57,364 bases of DNA from Ectocarpus siliculosus (lineage: Eukaryota; Sar; Phaeophyceae; Ectocarpales; Ectocarpaceae): positions 3,720,387 through 3,777,750 of the forward strand of contig FN649755.1 of the NCBI GenBank assembly GCA_000310025.1, written 5' to 3'. Below the pieces are notes generated by a model. It saw only the letters and a program-made list of their open reading frames with translations, was not told where the DNA came from and ran no database searches. Shown piece after piece: positions 30,228-43,100 of this stretch; position 1 is the stretch's first letter, and the number at the start of each line of letters is the position of its first letter. A program made the position numbers and the translations under genes.

Positions 30228-33200
30228 TCTAGAGTAACAGGAGGAGAGATGGCAACCCATCTACGTAGACCGATTGTCAAAGCTCGATTGCTCCACGACC
30301 AAGCTTGTGCCGACACCAAAAATTGGGGGTTTTGAATCAAGGGTTTTCCGTACTGTAGAGGTATAGGCCTTTTTCGCACCCCCTTGTTAGTGGAGAATTC
30401 AAACTTGAAAGTCGGTGCCGTCTCTCCGCGTCTCACTGCATAGCTTTCGTTGTTTTTGCTTTTGGCTTTGTCGGCGAAAAGACTGGCGTATGTGTTGGAA
30501 ATATAGAGGAGTTTTCGGTGTGAAGCATGTGCTGTAAACATGACTCGGTACCAGATACTTTTGACTAGTTTGTCTAGACCCTTGAGTATGCCACGATGAA
30601 GGAAGGCTGCCCCTCCTGTCCCTGTGTCTCGTTGACGATACTGTGGTAATACGTGTTGAATGTCGAGTGTGGCGTTGTTTGTTCGCGAAGTAGCGCGATG
30701 GAACAATGGTTTCGAGTTTAGAGATACCCTGACACTTTTCCAACGAAGAAGACTTGGTTGGTTTGATGCCCGTGAGTGACGTGCGTCAGACGACGACGCC
30801 TCGCTGCAATGTCTTGCCTTTTCTTCCCCCACGTAGGGGTGAGAAATCCGCTCTGTCGCCACGCTGTATGTAGGTTGTGTGGAAAATGTGTTGGATTCAG
30901 AAAATCTCCAGCGAGAACACTCTATATTCGTGAAAGCACGTTTTCGCATGCATCCGCAGAGCACGGCATGCAGTTTCTAGCTTCTGAGGAGAAAATGGGT
31001 GAACGACACAATCATTTCCTGTTGTACCATGCATAATCACAAAAGTAGATGCACAAAGTTCATTCGAGAGAATCTATTACGGAGGAAACCCAGTAGGAAC
31101 CGGGTTGCCTGTGATACCGACCGTCGTTTCGGACCATTTCTATCTAGGGCCCAGTGAGTGTCACAACAATTTTCGTTCGCTTCCGCGTCTACACCAACTT
31201 GTTTCACTGAGGTTGAAACCAAACTTCACTGAAGTCGGACAATTGTCCCGCTTTCAGGCAGCGTGTCGCGAAAATCGATATTTTCATATTTTCCTCCACG
31301 TTCGTTCAACTCAACCGGCAAAAGACTTACCAATTTCATTCGATGCCCTTGAAAGCGAGATTTTCCCAAGAATTATACACTGCCATCCATTTCGTACGGG
31401 AAATTTCTCGGTAAGAGAGAAACAATTTTGCACACAAGATTAAATGATGTTTAATGTGAATGAAGCGACAACCGCCCATTAACATTTCAACCCATCACGT
31501 CCCCACGCCTCAACGTTCCGGAAGAGTTCCCAGCGGGAGACTGGCTTGGGTTATCAAATGCTCGCACTCGCAGGAACGAACGTTTGTTTCCCTTCTCTGC
31601 ATGTAGCATAGCATCATCTGCAAGGCCGTCGAAGCAACCGCTTCGCGGCCACTCGACGAAAGAATCGTTGGAGGACCATGCCCACGATCCACACTCAAAT
31701 CATAGTCTGGATCTTCACAAACATCGAATGGTCCACCCCCCAGCGGCTTTGAAGACGCCGATAACATGAGCTATCCACCACCCACCACACACGCACCTCT
31801 TCTCTGACGCTCAACCTATTGGTTACGACCACGCACCCATCTCTCACTCCGTTATGCCTGTGTAGCCGCTCAAATTGTGCGGTTTCTACCTAAACGTGGT
31901 CAATCACCCTACCTTCGGTTTACCAGCGAGATATATCTCCGTCCCACCGGCGTTGAATGCGATTAAAAGAGGGGGAGCTCACAACCCCCGGATCTGAATG
32001 GTAAGTAAGAACGTGCGGTGCTCAGGTGAAGAATAAGAAATCAACGAACAAGGAGTACATAATTGATAGATAAGTAGTTGCTAAATGGACTGCTCCACAG
32101 AGGACAACAGAAACGGTCTCTGGGGAAAATGTGAGGTGCATAATGACTGGCACCTTCTGGATACCCGCCGCATTCACATCATCAGTCATGGGGATGTAGG
32201 CTTGTGGATGTTGACGATTGTCCCGTATTGATTCTCGAGGAGATGTTGCAGATTGTCGTCGAAACGTATGCCCTCATTTGTTTTTGAGTTGGTGCGTGCT
32301 CTCTCCGCAGTGTATCGCGCGAGCAGAGCAAACCGTATGCAGCAATGACCACTGATGTACATAAGCAGAGCACCCGATTGTGCAATCTTAAAGTCACAGG
32401 TCAAAGGCAAAACTCAAGTGCTGCGTGTGAGCCTGTACGTGTCCTTTAAAGCTGCAGCGCGGCGTACCAACGCACATGCTGTGCCGCTGGACTCTTAGTA
32501 CGAGAGGCTTGGCTCTGAGTACGTACGCAGGAAGTCCGAAGGAGAAGAAGTTGGTGGAGATGTAGTTTCTTGATCAGTGGAGACCAGAAACAATGTAGAG
32601 AAACAGAGTGAAGCCACAGAGGTGGATCTCTCCAGAGAAGCAGAGGGTGGGAGAAACCCAAAGAAGCAGAGGGTTGGAGAACCCCCAAAAGAAGCAGAGG
32701 GTCCCGAAGAGGCAGAGTGAGAGGATGGGGCGAGTGCGCGCTCATCCTCTCAATATGGAATCACACCTATCCGACAACGTCGACCAATCACACGTGTTCA
32801 GAATACGGTACTGGCAAGCTACGAGCGTTTCTGGAAAGATGAGTTCAACACAATGCTGTCGAACTTGTGCAACGTATGCACATCAAGTACTTGCACGCAC
32901 AAGTGATTAGCTGCACTGACATACGACAAAACGCAGAATACAGCTTCAACAATTGAGCTGCTTCAAGTTCGGCTGCTGGGCGATACGAATATTCATTCAT
33001 TCAAGCACCCCAGTTACTTGCGGCGGTACACATCCTTTCATACACGCAAGTCGAAGATGCTTTCTATAACTGCCCGTTGGATATACGTTCCCGAGCACGC
33101 AAGTCTGAGCTACTTGCATCACTGTGATATATTTGTGGAAATCTACATAGATAGACTAAACAGATTATTTCTGGATATGAAACACAGAACATCAACCATG

Positions 33201-34270
33201 AATGTCTCCTTATTCCGAGTATAACGGATCACACGGAATTTTATCTACGGCACGACATAGAGACATTGACAATATTTGAACTATGTAGTCAAGCTGACTA
33301 CCTAATGCTGAAGCTACGGTAGTGCCAAATATTCCAACAATCAGCGTCTCTAGCCGAGAAGATACAGCCCTAGAAAAATCATTCATTTGTGGATGTCGAT
33401 AGAGGGACTTCAAACAACATACAGTAGTAGAATTAGTCTACGCGGGCCGAATATCATAAGGAAGGCCAGTTCATTTCTAACCCGAAACAAGCCCACGCAG
33501 GGACAACAACGCCAGCAACGCCCCGATCTAACCTGCCTTGTGTGCACAGCACCCCCAAGGCAATCCTCGTGATGAGCAAAACTTGAAGCCCTGCTCGGAG
33601 TGAAAGCGTGGGGGGTGATGCCGACCCTGTGTATTGTGCATCCACACTTTCACTTTTGAAGAAACCGATATCGAAACACTACAAGGCTACAGTAGTCAGC
33701 GCTGAACATACTCAGCCGGAGATGTCGCCTCTATGCGTCAACGGGGCGTGGGCACCTTCTCAAGGAAAGAAACTACGGCAATGCTGCTCTATCTAAATCA
33801 GCCTATGATCACCTGAAGATGTATTGTTGTTGCTGCCACCACGATAACGGTAGCGGCCGGAGTCATCGTTCGTTGTTCCTGACACACGTTGTTCTCCACC
33901 ACATAGCCGCGCATTCGTTACCATAGGTAATCAGGACGTCAGGGCGTCGTCATTGGCGACAATGCCGGTCGCCTCATCTGGGGAACCCTGGTCTATTGTT
34001 TGAATGTGGTGTCACACACGGTTACAGTAGTGAAAAGTAGATACGGTGTGCCGTGCGGATTGAATGACATTAGATCATAGCATGAAACAGCTACAACATT
34101 CCATCGGTGTCGGACGATGTCACCCGGCATTCTTCATGATAACCAGATTTTTTGCGGGACCGCTACTGTACTACCGCAGGCATTTCGTTGGTGTTGGATG
34201 TTTTTACCCGCCGTACCCTCTCATTTTCCAATATGGTCGTTCAGAATTGCTAGATGTTGAGGTACAGCAG
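30228..34270. other. Intergenic, no supported gene
   Basis: A MITE-A fragment lies at 30262-30310. The 300-codon minus frame 30964-30062 overlaps the SnoaL-like exon 2 in antisense and shows no domain. A short AGAAGCAGAGGGT tandem repeat lies at 32620-32720. Nothing else is supportable. Confidence 0.5.
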
Positions 34271-34274
34271 GCAA

Positions 34275-34347
34275 GGGGGTATAGCTCAGTGGTTAGAGTG
34301 TTCCGTTTGCATCGGAAATGTCGGGGGTTCAAATCCCCCTTCCTCCA
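34275..34347 (+). tRNA. tRNA-Ala (anticodon UGC)
   Basis: A 73-base cloverleaf. The acceptor arm GGGGGTA pairs with TTCCTCC and carries the G3:U70 wobble, the identity element of alanyl-tRNA. The D-stem is GCTC/GAGT; the anticodon stem TTCCG/CGGAA encloses TTTGCAT (anticodon TGC); the T-arm GGGGG-TTCAAAT-CCCCC is perfect; the discriminator base is A. Position 6:67 is a T-T mismatch. Internal promoters fit: A box TAGCTCAGTGG and B box GGTTCAAATCC. No CCA is encoded, there is no intron, and T-runs follow at once as a Pol III terminator. The complete A and B boxes and the terminator favour a nuclear gene over an organellar insert. Confidence 0.92.
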
Positions 34348-34362
34348 CTTTTTATTCTTTTC
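34348..34362 (+). terminator. Pol III oligo-T terminator
   Basis: CTTTTTATTCTTTTC directly follows the tRNA-Ala, with further T-runs to 34376. Confidence 0.7.
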
Positions 34363-34904
34363 CTTTTTTTTTCTTCTTCGACCGATAAAAAAAATGGTGT
34401 TGTAATTTATACAAGGAGTAGTAGTAGCTGCTGCGGTTAAGCACCATCCATATATACACGCGACAGCGCAGTAGTAGAATAAGATCATCACTACATAGCG
34501 GCACGAGGTCCATTGCCGCATGGGGCAAAAAGCTTGGGGTTTAGGTGTTGACGTTCTTTTAGCTCCGCTTGGCGTGTATTTTTCATAAATCAATCGTGGT
34601 GTATGTATGTATGTAGAAAAGAGTGTATGTTGAAACATTCATCATTCATTCACAAAAAGCTTCGGATGGTGCATAATAATCATCAAGCGCTACTCCTCCC
34701 CTCGGTTGTCCACGCTAGCTACGGTTCTTCCTCTTATATTACCTTCGTGTGCCTGCTGCAGCAGTAAGGCATTCGCATGGCCCGGTCAAGAACGAACAGG
34801 TTTTACCCGCCCGCGAAATGAATGGCGAGATCTCACGGGTTTGTTTGTAGCTATAAGCGACCCGTCGTCTCGTATTGAGCCTCCCGGATTATTTGCGGTC
34901 TATA

Positions 34905-34985
34905 TCGGGTTTAGCGACATGTCCTGAATAGCGGCCACATAATTCATCGTGACACTATAGAGGTCGCTAAACTGCTGTAGAAGAA
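34905..34985 (+). mobile_element. Tigger-like element fragment
   Basis: GGGTTTAGCGACATGTCCTG through AATAGCGGCCAC, TCGTGACACTA and AGGTCGCTAAAC is colinear with the right part of the element at 20236-20553. The inverted GTTTAGCGAC/GTCGCTAAAC ends remain. Confidence 0.7.
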
Positions 34986-35106
34986 AGTGTGGACACTCAG
35001 CAGGCACATCCTCAAATGGGGGTTAGCCAGATAGCATGGAAAATTTTGAATTTTGTCACCGATACCCACGATGTGTCCAACGTGAAGGCCCCCCCACACC
35101 ACCAAA

Positions 35107-35215
35107 ATTCAAATTCAGTAGGGGACAGAGCAAAGAGAGAGGGAGGCAAGAGAGAGAGAGGGAGGCAAAGGGAGAGAGGGAGGCAGAGAAACGGAGAGGG
35201 AGAGGCCTATCGGTG
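35107..35215 (+). repeat. GA-rich low-complexity tract
   Basis: Repeated AGAGAGGGAGGCAGAG units; the frames here are compositional. Confidence 0.85.
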
Positions 35216-35514
35216 CCAGGGTCGTCGGGTTCCAGAGCTTGGCGTGCCTGTTGGGGTACACACGGGTAAGCGAAATGGTTTGTTGTCGAACACAAAGAAC
35301 TGCTGTACAGCAGCACTGCCGCACTCGCCAGGGCAGTTGCTTTGGGGCTAGGGAAGGAATCGAGCCTCTCAGTGCCGCAGCATGCTTGCCAGCGCATGCT
35401 ACTCACGGGACAGATGGATTGAGCACTCAGCAGCCCGCGCTGGTATATCGGAACACATGGTTCAATGACAAAGACAAGGAGATGGACGTTTGGTCCCGTG
35501 CTCATCCTACAATA

Positions 35515-35785
35515 TGCTACGGCGTGTGACACAAGATATCACCCCCCCCCCCTGGACCAATCTCGATTGTAACGTACGCCACGGACGAGGATGTATGAAT
35601 CAAACGATACGTTTTCGAAAAGCTCTATACGAGACGTCTCCAATGCCACCATTGGTGGCAGCGCCACGCTCTCTCCCCGTCTCCATTTCTTGCCTTGGAG
35701 TTGTACAGCGGTATTCTTTCCACTTTTACCTACCCATCGTAATCGGCTCAGGGGGTGTGATATCTTGTGTCACGTACGCAGCAGT
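35515..35785 (+). mobile_element. MITE family A, diverged copy
   Basis: The left end is GTGTGACACAAGATATCACC and the centre CGAAAAGCTCTATACGAGAC. The right end is TGTGATATCTTGTGTCACGT. A further copy of only the right end lies at 35848-35895. Confidence 0.7.
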
Positions 35786-36539
35786 GGTACTGCGGTGGTA
35801 GTGTTGTAACGACGCATGTGTGTAGTCTACCACTTTTGTGTACCATGGTCATCGGCTCAGGGGGGGTCATGTCTTGTGTCACCTACGGCGGTACGGCCGT
35901 ATGTCAATGTTGTCACGACGCATGTCTATGTATGTAGAGGAAAGCTTACAACCGGGTTGTGACCTGGGAAAGCGCAGAGTGGGCGTGTTGACGGCGGGCG
36001 AGATATGTAGTCCATTGCTGTTGTTGTTGTTGTTGTTGTCGTCGTTGCTGCTGCTGCTGTTGTTGTTGTTTACTGTTGTTGCTCTTTGTCTGCAGGGTAG
36101 AAACCGATCTGCTCAGTACCTTTACCATCCGTACCCCGTCGAACAACTGACCAGGATGCCTTTCATAACCATATGGACCAACTACACAGAGCGGGGGTCC
36201 GCATTTCGAAACATCAAACGATGTACTGGGAATAAAGAGGACCCAGTAAATTTCTACAAACAGCAGCGCTTGTTGGCCGTTTGGATAGCAAGCGGTCCGG
36301 CTGGATGTCCAGCCTGGAAGGCTACAGCTGGCGCCTGCGCTTGAGAAGTTGGCAGTCAAGAACTTCATTCTCTCACCTTTGCATCCAACACAAGAAAACT
36401 TGAGCACCATTTTGGTGAGCCAGGCTAAGAACCGCTAAATCAAAACCTATCTAGCGGTCATGCGTAGGATGAACCTACCCTAGGTTGCGTAAGATATCAC
36501 ACCATTTGTTGTTTGACCTTTTGTTTGAAAGGTGTACCC

Positions 36540-36675
36540 CCCCTTCGGTGGGGCAGTTGGCTTGTGACCACGGAAGGCGTCCTCGCCGGTCGGACCAGTA
36601 GGGACAGTAGAAGGTATTGAGTGGAGACCGGATCGGTTTTTTATGCGAAGACAACAACAGCAACAACAACAACCC
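36540..36675 (-). repeat. Interspersed repeat family E
   Basis: GGGCAGTTGGCTTGTGACCA, CGGAAGGCGTCC and GAGACCGGATCGGTTTTTT, followed by CAACAA triplets, are the reverse complement of 40165-40245 in an ORC3 intron. A shorter piece (GGAGACCGGAACGGTTTTCA plus CAACAA) is at 18952-19010. Confidence 0.75.
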
Positions 36676-36819
36676 CCTGGACCGATCTTCAGATGTAGAT
36701 TACTCGGCAGGAAAAACAGCGACGTGATCTAGTACCCTCTTCGCGGGGGAATGACATGAGCTGACCGCGATCGGGATGGTCTCGCAGGATATCCTTATCC
36801 CAAACTTTCGGTTGTGATT

Positions 36820-36870
36820 TTCCGTAAACGTGACACAAGATAACACACACCCTGGACCGATTTTCGAGCG
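36820..36870 (+). mobile_element. MITE family A, left-end fragment
   Basis: GTGACACAAGATAACACACA-CCCTGGACCGATTTTCGAGC, truncated where the ORC3 5' repeat units begin. Another piece of the family, CCCCTGGACCGATCTTCAG, lies at 36673-36710. Confidence 0.75.
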
Positions 36871-37444
36871 TCATGGGTGCGATGGCCAGCACCAAGCATG
36901 CTCCCTGAGTCGTGCCCTTTGGTCCCTGCTCGGCTTTTTGTCGTTCCCCATTGGCTGCTGCGGTCACTTGTTCCATCACCCGCCCCGTACAATGAGCGTC
37001 ATGGGTGCAATGACCGGCATGGAGCTCCCCCCCCCGGGTCATGATCTTCTCTCTCCGCTCTGACTGTTATCGTGTCGTTCCCCACAAGGCTACGTCCATT
37101 CTGGCAACCTGGTCATCACCGACCCGCTACTACGTCCACTTGTTCATCACCCACCCCTTGCAATGAGCGTCATGGGCGTGATGACCGTCATGAAGCTTGC
37201 CCCTCGAGTCATGACCTTCGCTCTCCGCTCTGACTTTTTATCGTATCGTTCCCCACAAGGCAACTACTACGTCCACTCTGGCACTTGGTCATCACCGACC
37301 CCTTACGCAAGGCTACTACTACTACGTCCGCTTTTTCATCACCCACCCCTTGCAATGAGCGTCATGGGTACGATGGCCGGCATGGGCGGGGGGGGCGGAG
37401 GTCAAGCGCCCCAGCAGTTTCGGATAAGGACCAGGCCACCGACG
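36866..37444 (+). repeat. Tandem units containing the ORC3 start-codon region
   Basis: Four units of about 130-190 bp each contain ATGAGCGTCATGGG (or GAGCGTCATGGG) followed by an ATGGCC/ATGACC-GGCATG segment, at about 36868, 36991, 37163 and 37355. Between them TCATCACCCACCCCTTGCA and CCTTCGCTCTCCGCTCTGAC also repeat. The 37163 ATG is in frame with the 37355 ATG with no stop between. Confidence 0.85.
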
Positions 37445-38346
37445 GTAAGCTTTAGTTTTTTTTTGTTGCTGTTCATTTTTCCGACGTAGCAAGGAATGTG
37501 CAAGAACGCAATGCATGGCGGACGGGTTTTTACGATCAGCCACGTATGTATGTATCCTTCGATTGCTTCATGCACGACCAGTTTCGGTTTGCGCCGCACG
37601 CGATGTATACGAAAGGGCATGAAACCGTAGTTGAAGCAGAAGATAGGAAAAATTGTGTCTTATAGAAGCCGAAGTCAAACAGCGGCTGACTAGTCTAATG
37701 GTTTGATTTCGGCTTCTATTAAGCTTTGTCTCGGGGCTCGCGAACCCCACGACTAACTGTCATAGAAGCCGCGCTCGCTAGTCTAATGGTTTGATTTCGG
37801 CTTCTCGTAAGCCTTGTCTCGCGGCTCGCGAACCCCACGACTGACTTTCATAGAAGCCGAATCAAACCATTAGACGCGGCACTGACCAGTCTAATGGTGT
37901 GATTTCGGCTGCTATTGTCTGCGCTTCGGCTTGGCTACCCGTAGTCTGCGTAAGACCGTGGTTCCAAGCTCGACTGTATATTGCAGCAAGAAACAGAGGT
38001 GAGGGCGCCGAAAATGCAAAAAAAAAAAAAGGTATGTGCCGTCGTTTTTTATTTTTTCGTCCTCTTCGTCATGGAGAATCGGTTCAAGTGATGCGGTATC
38101 TAACGTATGCTACCTGCAGTAATGTGGTGTGATTTCCCCCAGGGGTGTGATTTGTTCCCCAGTGGTGTGATTTGTTCCCCCCGATATTTCACTGCCATGG
38201 CACCCACGCCCGGTTTTTCGCATCGTCAGGGTCCTGACATGATGGAGGTTGAGGATGACCGGCACCCGAAAATGTCCTCGCTCCACTCGGCCTCTCTCCC
38301 TCCCTGCTATCCGGGAGAGGTGAGTTGGATGTGGTGGTGGTGCTGC

Positions 38347-38408
<62 letters not shown>

Positions 38409-38412
38409 TTTG

Positions 38413-38452
<40 letters not shown>

Positions 38453-40095
38453 CATTGTTGTCGTTGTTGTTGCTTTTGCTGCTGCTGTCATTGTTGAAGG
38501 TAATATCGACAAGATTAGCAAACGTTGGCTAGCTGTGCGTTTTCTACAGGAAGACTTACCTTTCGAGATTTAGCCACAGCAGTCGAAGGGCATGTGTTTT
38601 GAGCCTGTTTAGGCCTACCGTATACGACACAAGATAACACACACCCTGAACCGATTTTCAAAGCTCGATTACTTTAAGACGATACGTTTTCGGAGAGCTC
38701 TCGACGAGACGGTTTCAACGCCACCGTTTTCGGCGCTGCGACTCTTTCTGCGGTTGGGAAGTCGGACTTTGAATATCGGTCCAGGGGGGGGTGTTATCTT
38801 GTGTCGTATTCGGTACTCAGCGATTGTTTTGTAGTGGGAAGAGCAGCGAGGACTGCACGAGATCATATCGACAGCGGTATGTTGCTATCGACAACAGTTG
38901 GCTAACGCGGTGAGATTTTTGTTGCACTTGGGGGAGATGCGGTTGGCGAGGACTGCTGTATGACATCCTTATCGACAACATTATCCATCACATATCGTAA
39001 TCGACAACGTTATGTAGCAGTGCGGTATTTTCGCTGCGAGGACTGTAAGAGATCGTATCGACAACATTAATTACATCCGACGCAATTGACTTCAGACATC
39101 ACATCGACAATGTTATCTTGCTGTCGACAACATTGGCAAAAGCGGGTGCGATGTTTTTGCAGTTTCTGTTGGAGGAGCTGCGGTTAGCGCGGACTGCTGT
39201 ATTTTATCCTTATCAGAGATCGTATCGACAAAGTTATGTATTATGGCTATCGGCAGTATTAGCTAAAACGGTGCGGTATTTGCCACGAGGACTGTAAGAG
39301 GTCGTATCGACAACATCATGTTGCTGTCGACAAAATTGACTTCAGAGATCGTATCGACAACGTTATGTTGCTGTCGACAAAATTGACTTCAGAGATCGTA
39401 TCGACAACGTTATGTTGCTGTCGACAAAATTGACTTCAGAGATCGTATCGACAACGTTATGTTGCTGTCGACAAAATTGACTTCAGAGATCGTATCGACA
39501 ACGGTATGTTGTTGTCGACAAAATTGACTTCAGAGATCGTATCGACAACGTTATGTTGTTGTCGACAAAAATGGCTAGAGCGGGTACGATGTTAATGCAG
39601 TTGCAGTTGGAGGAGTTGCGGGTGGCGAGTACTGCAGGAGGCCGTATTGCCAATATTGACTTAAGAGATCATACCGACAACGGTATGCAGCTATCGACGA
39701 ACTTGCCTAAGGGGGTGCGATTTGTTTGCAGCTGGAGGAAGTGGTTGGCGAGGACTGCAACAGACCGTATCGACAACATGTGCTTGATTTATTCAGCACC
39801 TACAGACTATCGATCTAGTCAAGACCGCTCAGGTTGCAGATGGTCTACCGCAAAACGCCCCTCACGTTGCCAACTTATTTTATCGACAAAAGTGACCACT
39901 GCGGGTGCAAACTTGTTTTGTTTTTTTGTAGTTGGAGGAAGTGCGTTTGGCGAGGACGGAAGGCCTGCGGGAGTGCCTGAGCATCGTCAAGGAGTGCGGC
40001 GAAGAGGCTGTAAAAGAGGCCGGCACGGACTGCATTCGAAGCGTCTCCGATTTCATCGCAGGTATGTTGACCCTAGGTTGTTGTTGCTGTTGCCG

Positions 40096-40127
<32 letters not shown>

Positions 40128-43100
40128 GGTGTTGGTGTCGTTGTTGCAGTCGTCTTGACGTCAAGAAACCGTTCCGGTCTCCCCTCAGTACCTGCCAACT
40201 TGTGCGGACGCCTTCCGTGGTCACAAGCCAACTGCCCTAAGAGGGGTGACGTATGATATCACACCCCATGGACCGATTTTCAAAGCTCGATTACTCCACC
40301 ACGAAGAGGATGCCGAACTTAAAGTTTGTGTTTTCGGAAAGCTCTCGACGAGACGGTTCCAAAGCATGCCTTATCTGCACCGTCTCGGCTTTTCCTGCCG
40401 AGATATCCAGCTTCGAAAATCGGCCCCGGGGGTGTGATATCTGTTGCAACCTACGGTATGTGGGACCGAGTCAAAATTATTGATAACTACCTCGAGGGTG
40501 GTTTCGGAAAAGATATCCTCGTCGGATGCTCTCCATTTTGGCACCCTCGTCGGTTGTTGAGCAGTCAATCGAGCTATCCCGTAGCACACTGTCTTCCTCT
40601 GCAAGACTAGACAACGGGCTAAAAGCGTTGCCATCTAGACTACGGAGCAATGCCGGCGATAGTTGTGCCAAAACAGGAATCACCTCGGCCGGGCACGCGG
40701 TAGATGTAGGCATGCGGTCCTTCGACGAAAACCTGACCAAAGCAAGCATGAAGTGCGAGCGTGCACAGAACGTTGGTCCGAAGGGGTGCGTGCGTGACGA
40801 ATTGCACAAGTACGATCGCTTGTTCACATTGGTGGGGTAAGGAGGTCACCCACGGGGGGTAAGATCCCTTTACGACGGGCCAGCAACGGCTCTGCCCACG
40901 GGCTTGGGAATAGCGAGGCGGCTGGGCTCTAACAGCTCCGTTATATGTTACTCTATTAGTTTTTGTTGAGAAAAATACATACACACACAGAAAGACTACC
41001 CGTTCGAGATATACCGACAGTCGAACGGGATGTGGTATATATTACTCTCATTTACAAGCACTGGCGGCGACCATAAGGATGTAAACACCTCCCCCCCGGT
41101 AGAGTAGTGGAGGTAATGCTGCTGGTGCCTGACACTATCCTTGTGACGCCCAGCCTGACTACATGTGGTTTGACGTGTTCACATTTCACATGTGATTTGA
41201 CGGTTTCGTGTTTTGACGACGGGGAAAATAAGGCAAGCACCGTCGTGGGAAAGGCGGGGGCAAATAAACAAAAGAATAGAATGAGAAAAGCTCTTGTATG
41301 ACCCCGGCTGGTACGTCAGGTATTGTATTTACGCCGAAAGGCCTGTAAACCAGCGCCAGAATAGATAGATGGGACGAACACAGTAGTGCGTGCTACTGCT
41401 GTTGCACCCCGACACACACGTGTAAATGCTCGGCTTTGTGTAGTAGATAATCAGATACAGTATACTGCTGGTGCTTAAAAATCTATCCTTGATGCACCCT
41501 GACACGCATGCATTTTTACGGTTTCATTTTCGGCGACCCTCCTCCTATTATTCAGGGTGGCGTTTTCGCGACGGGGATGGAGGCGGTGCGAAGCATGTGG
41601 GGGAGAGCGACCTGGTTCCTCTGGCTGTCGTTGACGCAGGTGAGTCAGGATTCAAAAATGAAAAAACAAGTGGTATTCAGCTAACATTGCAGGCATGAAT
41701 GCATTACCATCTTATCCTGGACCCTTTTCTATGGATAGAGATGAATTTGTTGTGTTGCATTAGGAAAAAAAAGTACAACTGGTGATTTTTTTTATTTCTT
41801 CAGCCGCACTGAGACGGACGTCTTTTCATTGGTCAGCCGGTCACATCGTCCGATGGTACTACCGTAGGTTGCATTAGGTATCACACACCCCGGCCCGATT
41901 TTGAAAGCTCGATTTCTCGGCAGGAAAAGCAGCGACGGTGCCGAAAATGGCGGTGTTCGAACCGTCTCGTCGAGAGCTTTCCGAACACGTATCCTTTGAT
42001 TTCGGAATCCTCTTTGTCGTGGAGGAATGGAGCTTTCAAAATCGTTAAAGCAGGGGGTGTGGTGTCTTGTGCAACCACATACGGTAGATATGTAGTTTGA
42101 GCCTCTTGGTTTCGTGTCGGTCAAGAACACACATCGCTTTTCGAGGAACTTGTGTAGATGAGAAGCTTGAAACGCACACATCATCTTTCGAGGAACATGT
42201 GCAGATAGGTAGCTTTGAGCTTCTTCGATTCGTGTCGGTTAACCAAAAAAAAAAAACATCACAGGTCTCCAGCTGGGGGATCGGAGGTCCGCCGTCCAGC
42301 ACATGAAGGAGGGTCTGGAGAGGGGCAACGGGGAATTGGGCGGGAGACGGCGGTGAGAGAAAAACAAAGATAATGCTGTGCTTTTGGCCCCTAAAAAAAC
42401 AAAACATATTATTTTTGGGGGGAAAATAAATACACATACAGAAAGACTACCCGTTGGAGATATGCACTTTTTTTATGTTAATAACAACCTATGTGTATAC
42501 GGTAATTGATCCCTTTAAGAGATTGCCTTCGCCTCACAAGTGAAGGCTTTTTTCTGCCATTTGTGAAACTCACACAAGTCAATGGAACCGGTCGCAAAAT
42601 ATTAACACCAAATATTTTCTTTTTTTTACCGTTGGGGAAAACCATGATTCTATTTCTTTTACCGCAATAACGGTTATTTTATTTTTGTTTCAGTTGGAAA
42701 GAGTCGTATTTCTATTTTATACCGCAATAACATTTATGTATTTTATTTTTTTACGCGGTTGGAAAGAACAATTTGTCTTTTTCTTGTCGTTGACAAAAAA
42801 AAAAACGTGGTTGTAGGCCTCAGGTGGTGGCGGTGCTGAGGGCTCAGGATTGCAGAACCGTGGAAGCAGCCTTCAAGCAAATACTGCGACAGGTGAGATC
42901 GACCCGCCGAACTCTTGTCTGTGTGCGTGTTTTTTTTTTTTGTAATATTCCGTACCGTGTATGCGAGGTATTTTTTCCGTACCGTGTGCGGGGTATATTT
43001 TTTAAAAACTTCCGTACTGTGTGTGCGGGGTAATTTTTTTTTGTCAATTTCCGTGCCGTGTGTGCGTGGTAATTGTTTTGTGGCAACTGCCGTGTCAAAT

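Noticed and set aside
30062-30964. 300-codon minus-strand open frame
   Set aside because: It runs antisense over SnoaL-like exon 2 and its 3' flank, lacks any domain and has no splice partners.
34204-34638. 144-codon minus frame containing GDLNPRHFRCKRNTL
   Set aside because: This is the reverse translation of the tRNA-Ala gene, not a protein.
39301-39575. Regularly spaced repeats resembling a CRISPR array
   Set aside because: Units are contiguous 47-bp satellite copies with no unique spacers, inside a eukaryotic intron.
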